The position numbers were made by a program, and so were the translations under genes. This document shows, piece after piece, positions 6,336 through 10,220 of a stretch of 10,220 nucleotides of DNA. The notes beneath the pieces were generated by a model, which saw nothing but the letters and a program-made list of their open reading frames with translations, was not told where the DNA came from and ran no database searches. How positions within the stretch are numbered: the stretch's first letter is position 1; the number at the start of each line of letters is the position of its first letter. Location: contig QNZW01000117.1 of the NCBI GenBank assembly GCA_003978375.1, positions 1 to 10,220 of the forward strand, written 5' to 3'. The stretch comes from Sulfurovum sp. (GTDB taxonomy: Bacteria; Campylobacterota; Campylobacteria; Campylobacterales; Sulfurovaceae).

Positions 6336-7961
6336 ATGAAAGAGAAAAAAGAGTATCAAATTATCAATATTGCAGGAAGACTTGCAGAAACTTTTTTACA
6401 TAATCCACTAACGGCAGTCTTGGGAGCAGCTTTATTGATTATGGGATATTTGGCACTTATTACTATGCCAAGAGAAGAAGATCCTCAGATTGCTATTTCT
6501 GGTGGTGCTGTGATGGTTGTGATGCCTGGTGCTACACCTAAAGAAGTTGAGAATATTATTGTAAATCCACTAGAGAGAAAGCTTAGGGAAGTCAGTGGAA
6601 TAGAGCATGTGTATGGTATGGCAATGGACAATGTAGGCATTGTAAATGTCATGTATTATATTGGTGAAAATAGAGAAGATTCTAACTTAAAGCTTTATGA
6701 TAAAGTCATGCAAAATATGGACAAAATGCCAAAAGGTGTGATGCATCCTATTATAAAACCTTTTGATATTGATATTGATATTCCTATTGTAACGGTAGCA
6801 TTTTATCCTAAAGAGGGAAGTAAAGTAGATGATGTGGGTATGTTTAAGATTATACGTAGGGTACAACAACATATCAATGCCATAGAAAATGTAGCAAAAA
6901 CCACGCTCAAAGGTGAAAGAAAAGAACAATACAATATCGAAGTTGATATGGGAAAACTCTCTGCATATCATCTCTCTTTGGGTCAAATCATGAAAGCTGT
7001 ACAGGCGATTGCTGTGGATGTGCCTGATGTAAAAGGACGTACAAAAGATAATCATTTAATGATATTTGGTGTAAAAAATGCTATTGAGAGTGTGTCAGAT
7101 GTAGGCAATGTGATAGTGGCACAATATATGGGTTCACCTATTTATTTAAAAGATGTGGCATATGTGAGTAAAGGTTTGGATATACAAAATTTTAAAACAG
7201 CAGAGGTTTTATATAAAGATAAAAATAGTACCACCTTCTCAAAAGAGAAACATCAAATTACCTTGACGATTGCAAAACTAGCAGGTACTAATGCTGTTTT
7301 TGTTTCAGAAGATGTCAAAGAATTACTAAAAGAGTATGAATCAGAGTTTGAAAAAGAGGGAATAGGATATCTTATCACTAGAAATTATGGTGAAAGGGCG
7401 AATGAAGCGGTAAATGAGTTAATGCACCATCTGCTTATTACTATTGTGATTATCGCTGTAATGTTGGTCTTTGCCCTTGGATGGAGAGAATCATTGATTG
7501 TTACTTTTTCTGTTCCTGCAATTTTGGCAATAACACTATTTACTGCATGGATGACAGGACAAACAATGAATAGAATTACCTTATTTGCTTTGCTTCTTTC
7601 TCTAGGGCTCTTGGTAGATGCTGCTATTATTGTGATTGAAAATATACATAGACATTTACATGCACATGATGCAAAAGACAAAAGTATGGAAAATCTTCTT
7701 ATTGAAGCCACAGATGAGATTGGTGCACCAACCAATGTAGCAACCTTAGCGATTATATTGACCATGGTACCTATGGCATTTGTGGGAGGGATGATGGGTT
7801 CATTTATGAAACCTATCCCTTATAATGTCCCTGTAGCGCTTGTTGCTTCCCTTTTTGTTGCTTATATATTTACACCTTATTTAAGTTTAAAACTCTTAAA
7901 AAAACCAACACATGACGATCATCATAAAGTGAAAAAAGAGATCAAGGAGAAAAAAATATAA
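6336..7961 (+). CDS. RND efflux pump, N-terminal half (TM1-6 and first porter region)
   Basis: N-terminal half of an AcrB-type inner-membrane proton-driven exporter, 541 residues. TM1 is about 24-44 and is followed by the family signature MPREEDPQI (44-52) and PGATPKEVENIIVNPLE (64-80). The first porter/docking region spans about 50-355. TM2-TM6 lie at about 364-382, 387-406, 415-436, 464-485 and 495-520. TM4 reads GLLVDAAIIVIEN: Asp428 matches the first of AcrB's two TM4 aspartates, while the second is Ala429. The protein ends in a Lys/His-rich linker (522-541) where a one-piece pump would run on into TM7. I chose ATG 6336 over an in-frame ATG at 6273, which lies inside the adaptor gene. AGG (6326-6328) gives a modest SD overlapping the adaptor's end. 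The stop overlaps the next start by one base (TAATG). It must work with the following gene, as alone it lacks half the porter. Confidence 0.92.
   Translation: MKEKKEYQIINIAGRLAETFLHNPLTAVLGAALLIMGYLALITMPREEDPQIAISGGAVMVVMPGATPKEVENIIVNPLERKLREVSGIEHVYGMAMDNVGIVNVMYYIGENREDSNLKLYDKVMQNMDKMPKGVMHPIIKPFDIDIDIPIVTVAFYPKEGSKVDDVGMFKIIRRVQQHINAIENVAKTTLKGERKEQYNIEVDMGKLSAYHLSLGQIMKAVQAIAVDVPDVKGRTKDNHLMIFGVKNAIESVSDVGNVIVAQYMGSPIYLKDVAYVSKGLDIQNFKTAEVLYKDKNSTTFSKEKHQITLTIAKLAGTNAVFVSEDVKELLKEYESEFEKEGIGYLITRNYGERANEAVNELMHHLLITIVIIAVMLVFALGWRESLIVTFSVPAILAITLFTAWMTGQTMNRITLFALLLSLGLLVDAAIIVIENIHRHLHAHDAKDKSMENLLIEATDEIGAPTNVATLAIILTMVPMAFVGGMMGSFMKPIPYNVPVALVASLFVAYIFTPYLSLKLLKKPTHDDHHKVKKEIKEKKI
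7944..7956 (+). promoter_or_regulatory. Ribosome-binding site plus A7 run at the junction of the RND halves
   Basis: AAGGAG (7944-7949) is the strongest SD of the operon and lies 11 bases before the ATG at 7961. It is immediately followed by seven A residues (7950-7956). In the upstream frame the A run is read AAA-AAA-A. A -1 slip here, or one extra A in the mRNA, would bypass the TAA at 7959-7961 and enter the frame of the downstream gene. An SD-like element before a slippery A run resembles the layout of bacterial -1 frameshift sites such as dnaX, although there the gap is longer and the heptamer is A-AAA-AAG. Simple translational restart is the conservative reading. Confidence 0.5.
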
Positions 7962-9697
7962 TGAAAATGAAAAAATTAGAAAATTTTATTTATAGAATTC
8001 TTGATAGTAAACCAAAAAAAATCATTACCATTGTTTTGACTGCCTTGGCTTTTTTCTTAACCCTTATTATGTTTCCGGCTGAGATGGTATTGGCAAAAAT
8101 GTTACCTGGAAAAAGTGATAATACATTTTCTATTTATGTAGATACCCCTAAAGGTTCATCTATTTCCCAAACAAAAGCAGTTAGTGCTTGTGTGATTGAT
8201 TTTTTAAAAAAAGAGAAAGAGGTGATGAATGTTGAGCTTTTTTTAGGACAAGGCATTCCCTTGGATTATGCAGGATTGGTAAAGGGTGCAAGTATGAAAC
8301 AAACAGAAGATGTTTCAGAAATTTCTGTTAATTTAACCGACAAACATCATAGAGAAGAGCCATCTTTCCTTATGGTGCAACGTCTAAGACCAATGATACA
8401 AAAAAAATGTACACCATTGGTACGTGGTACCAATATTAAATTCATCGAACAACCTTCAGGACCTCCGACCTTGGCTTCTATTGTGGTAGAAGTGCATGGA
8501 GAGAATCTTTCTAAAATACGTAGCCTTTCTGTAGATGTAGCAGATGTATTATCAGAGACAAAAGGTTTGGTCGATATTGACTTGATGACAGATGAAAATT
8601 TTGTAAAATATGAACTCATACCAGACAAAGAAAAAATTGCCAGAAGTGGACTAAGTGTTGAACAGGTGAATAATATACTCTATTTAGGATTTGAAGGGAT
8701 GGTGATTGCTCATAAAAATTCTAAAAATGTGCCAGATCAAATACCTATATTTTTAGTTTTAGACAAAGACAGTAGAGCAATACCTAATGCTAATAAAAGA
8801 GCCTTAGAGAGTAAACTCTCTTCACTTAATCTTATGAATATGAAAGGGATGATGGTACCACTGTCCGAAGTAGTAACGATTCGTCCAGTTAAATCGAATA
8901 CGATGATTATGCATAAAGATCTTTCTCGTATGGTCAATGTGGTGGCTGAGACAGATTTGGTCTCTCAGGTATATCCACTTCTTGATGCACGTAGTGTTAT
9001 GTTAGAAAAGTTTAAAAAAGAGTATATTGTCAAGCCAGTAGAAGGCTTTTCTACCTATATGTTTGATTTTACATTAGAAGATAAAAAGACACATGAAAAA
9101 TTTTTAATACGTTGGGATGGTGAGATGAAAGTGACCTTAGATACCTTTAGAGACTTGGGTGGTGCTTTTATTTCTGCTTTGATTCTTATTTTCTTGTTGT
9201 TGGTCATTTATTATAAGAGTTTTTCTATTGCAGGTATTGTTTTGCTTGGTTCATTTTTGTCATTAATAGGGGTTATTTTAGGACATTGGATAGCCAATTT
9301 CTTTACATCACAAACTTTCTTTTTGACAGCAACCTCTCTTATAGGGTTTATTGCACTTATTGGCATTAGCTCTAGAAATTCATTGCTTCTTATCGATTTT
9401 GCAAAGTCTCTTATGGAGTGTCAAGGTATGAAAAAACGTAAAGCCATTGCGGTTGCTACAGCAACCAGAGCTACACCTATCGCATTGACAGCTGTAGCTA
9501 TTATTTTGGGTTCAGCACTACTTGCAAGTGATCCTGTTTTTGGCGGACTAGGGGTAGCACTGATTTCGGGTACGGTTGCAGCCGTTTTTGTTTCACTATT
9601 ATTTGTACCGGTTCTCTTAGACAATTCAAGAGCAATGGATTTTGATAAAGATCCTCAATGTGCTGCTGCACATAACAACGTATCTATTACAAGATAA
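7961..9697 (+). CDS. RND efflux pump, C-terminal half (TM7-12 and second porter region)
   Basis: C-terminal half of the same AcrB-type exporter, 578 residues. A basic N-terminus (MKMKK...SKPKK) leads into TM7 (about 19-38), matching the position of TM7 after the cytoplasmic linker in one-piece pumps. The second porter/docking region spans about 45-395 and includes LPGKSDNTFSIYVDTPKGSS and FIEQPSGPPTLASIVVEVHG. TM8-TM12 are at about 400-418, 424-445, 457-481, 503-522 and 528-553. TM10 reads GISSRNSLLLIDFA, with Arg472 where AcrB has the relay lysine (K940). The polar C-terminus ends AAAHNNVSITR. Both halves together have about 1,119 residues, slightly more than AcrB's 1,049, so no domain is lost. 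The start is ATG 7961 using AAGGAG at 7944-7949; ATG 7967 is a less likely alternative. It is the last gene of the operon; its stop codon lies in the loop of a terminal hairpin. Confidence 0.92.
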   Translation: MKMKKLENFIYRILDSKPKKIITIVLTALAFFLTLIMFPAEMVLAKMLPGKSDNTFSIYVDTPKGSSISQTKAVSACVIDFLKKEKEVMNVELFLGQGIPLDYAGLVKGASMKQTEDVSEISVNLTDKHHREEPSFLMVQRLRPMIQKKCTPLVRGTNIKFIEQPSGPPTLASIVVEVHGENLSKIRSLSVDVADVLSETKGLVDIDLMTDENFVKYELIPDKEKIARSGLSVEQVNNILYLGFEGMVIAHKNSKNVPDQIPIFLVLDKDSRAIPNANKRALESKLSSLNLMNMKGMMVPLSEVVTIRPVKSNTMIMHKDLSRMVNVVAETDLVSQVYPLLDARSVMLEKFKKEYIVKPVEGFSTYMFDFTLEDKKTHEKFLIRWDGEMKVTLDTFRDLGGAFISALILIFLLLVIYYKSFSIAGIVLLGSFLSLIGVILGHWIANFFTSQTFFLTATSLIGFIALIGISSRNSLLLIDFAKSLMECQGMKKRKAIAVATATRATPIALTAVAIILGSALLASDPVFGGLGVALISGTVAAVFVSLLFVPVLLDNSRAMDFDKDPQCAAAHNNVSITR

Positions 9698-9708
9698 CGT
9701 AATAGATA
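9681..9708 (+). terminator. Hairpin overlapping the end of the efflux operon
   Basis: TATCTATTAC (9681-9690) and GTAATAGATA (9699-9708) form a perfect 10-bp stem with an 8-base loop that contains the stop codon of the RND C-terminal gene (9695-9697). The tail ACATTTATTTAAATG is T-rich but not a clean T run. Likely an operon-end terminator or a 3' stability element. Confidence 0.5.
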
Positions 9709-9731
9709 ACATTTATTTAAATGATGACAGT

Positions 9732-9767
9732 AGTCTTAGGAAAAGGCTCTGTTCTGCTCATTGTCAT
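9732..9767 (+). repeat. Structured stretch in the efflux-efp spacer
   Basis: AGTCTT (9732-9737) can pair with AAGGCT (9743-9748) through a 5-base AGGAA loop, including one G-T pair. It is enclosed by ATGACA (9724-9729) and TGTCAT (9762-9767). This is more G+C-rich than its surroundings and encodes no evident protein. It could be part of an operon 3' end or a small RNA, but it lacks its own clear promoter, so the call is weak. The rest of the 169-base spacer holds the hairpins at 9681-9708 and 9791-9816 and the efp promoter. Confidence 0.25.
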
Positions 9768-9790
9768 ATTTAGAATATCATCAAAAGCAT

Positions 9791-9819
9791 AAGGGATAGA
9801 ATAAAATTTTATCCTTTTT
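9791..9819 (+). terminator. AT-rich hairpin with T5 tail upstream of efp
   Basis: AAGG(G)ATA (9791-9798, one bulged G) pairs with TATCCTT (9810-9816), and the right arm runs into a T5 tract (9815-9819). A 12-base AT palindrome (9801-9812) offers alternative pairing. It ends 13 bases before the efp -10 box and would isolate efp from read-through out of the pump operon. Confidence 0.4.
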
Positions 9820-9832
9820 AACCTATCTTCGC

Positions 9833-9838
9833 TATAAT
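9833..9838 (+). promoter_or_regulatory. -10 box of the efp promoter
   Basis: A consensus TATAAT, in the context TTCGCTATAATCTTAAC, lies 34 bases before the efp ATG and predicts a transcription start near 9845 and a 5' UTR of about 22 bases. There is no clear -35 element, as for the other promoters here. Confidence 0.65.
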
Positions 9839-9866
9839 CTTAACATTAAAAATGAAGGACAATAGC

Positions 9867-10220
9867 ATGGCTACAATAGGTATGGGAGATATAAAAAAAG
9901 GTGCAAGACTTGAAATTACTGGTAATCCTTATAGGGTAACTGAATTTCAACATGTAAAACCAGGAAAAGGTGCGGCATTTGTACGTATGAAAATTAAAAA
10001 CCTTCAAACAGGCAAAGTGATAGAAAAAACAGTACATGCCGGAGACAAATTTGAAGTGCCAGAACTTGAGCAAAAAACAATGCAATATCTTTATGATGAT
10101 GGAGAGTTTTTACAATTTATGGATACGACAACTTTTGAACAAATTGGATTGACCCATGAACAAGTAGGTAAAGATACTTTTGATTATATGATAGATGGTA
10201 TGGAAGCAGATATTCTTTTT
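9867..10220 (+). CDS. efp: Translation elongation factor P (3' partial)
   Basis: Elongation factor P binds between the P and E sites and relieves ribosomes stalled at consecutive prolines. The window holds the first 118 of about 187 expected residues, open to the right edge. The start [17 protein letters not shown] and the KOW-like domain I (about 1-65) are characteristic. Lys34 sits at the tip of the KPGKG loop (31-35), the position that is lysylated or otherwise modified in many bacteria; I cannot tell from this window whether this organism modifies it. Domain II begins near residue 66 ([20 protein letters not shown] is at 70-89). AAGGA (9855-9859) lies 7 bases before the ATG. It has its own TATAAT box and a hairpin upstream, so it is probably independent of the efflux operon. 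Confidence 0.97.
   Translation, partial: MATIGMGDIKKGARLEITGNPYRVTEFQHVKPGKGAAFVRMKIKNLQTGKVIEKTVHAGDKFEVPELEQKTMQYLYDDGEFLQFMDTTTFEQIGLTHEQVGKDTFDYMIDGMEADILF

Noticed and set aside
7944..7967. RND split as a plain pseudogene frameshift
   Set aside because: The break falls in a non-conserved linker with a strong SD and an overlapping start, and both halves are intact. A frameshift in A7 or a sequencing error cannot be fully excluded, so it is kept as a finding instead.
1..10220. CRISPR arrays, tRNA/rRNA genes, insertion sequences, integrases or toxin-antitoxin pairs
   Set aside because: No regularly spaced repeats, cloverleaf-forming stretches, transposase motifs or small paired genes were seen on either strand.

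Overview
This AT-rich window (about two thirds A+T by eye) has the gene content and codon style of a Campylobacterota (Epsilonproteobacteria) chromosome, most like the marine Sulfurovum/Sulfurimonas group. The evidence is the six-domain ribosomal protein S1 next to a long-form serA, TATAAT-type -10 boxes without a clear -35, and close packing of genes on the + strand. The genus is an inference. All supported genes lie on the + strand; open frames on the - strand look like shadows of these genes.

Layout. (1) 1-323: the 3' end of a large secreted or surface protein, with a CshA-like fibril repeat and a C-terminal membrane/basic tail. A strong 11-bp hairpin follows it. (2) 622-2274: rpsA, ribosomal protein S1, with its own -10 box and Shine-Dalgarno (SD) sequence. 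(3) 2381-3970: serA, D-3-phosphoglycerate dehydrogenase with a C-terminal ACT domain, followed by a GC-containing hairpin. (4) 3971-4161: a very AT-rich spacer with a chain of inverted repeats ending in a -10 box. (5) 4162-9697: a tightly packed four-gene tripartite efflux operon made of a TolC-type outer-membrane factor, a short periplasmic adaptor, and an RND inner-membrane pump split into two polypeptides. (6) 9867 to the window end: the start of efp, translation elongation factor P, with its own promoter.

How the genes work together. rpsA, serA and efp are housekeeping genes (translation initiation, serine synthesis, rescue of ribosomes stalled at prolines). The pump operon between serA and efp is a self-contained export machine: the two RND halves should together form one 12-helix pump unit, bridged by the adaptor to the TolC-like channel. 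Spacing of +1, +4 and -1 bases between the four genes implies one transcript and translational coupling.

Most noteworthy points: the RND pump is divided exactly at the cytoplasmic linker between its two homologous halves, at an A7 run preceded by AAGGAG, where a -1 shift would fuse the halves; the adaptor stops at the end of its beta-barrel domain, without the usual membrane-proximal domain; and an operator-like 8-9-8 inverted repeat lies just upstream of the pump operon's -10 box. No CRISPR array, tRNA, rRNA, insertion sequence or integrase was seen. I did not find a clearly novel system; the split pump is the best candidate for unusual biology.
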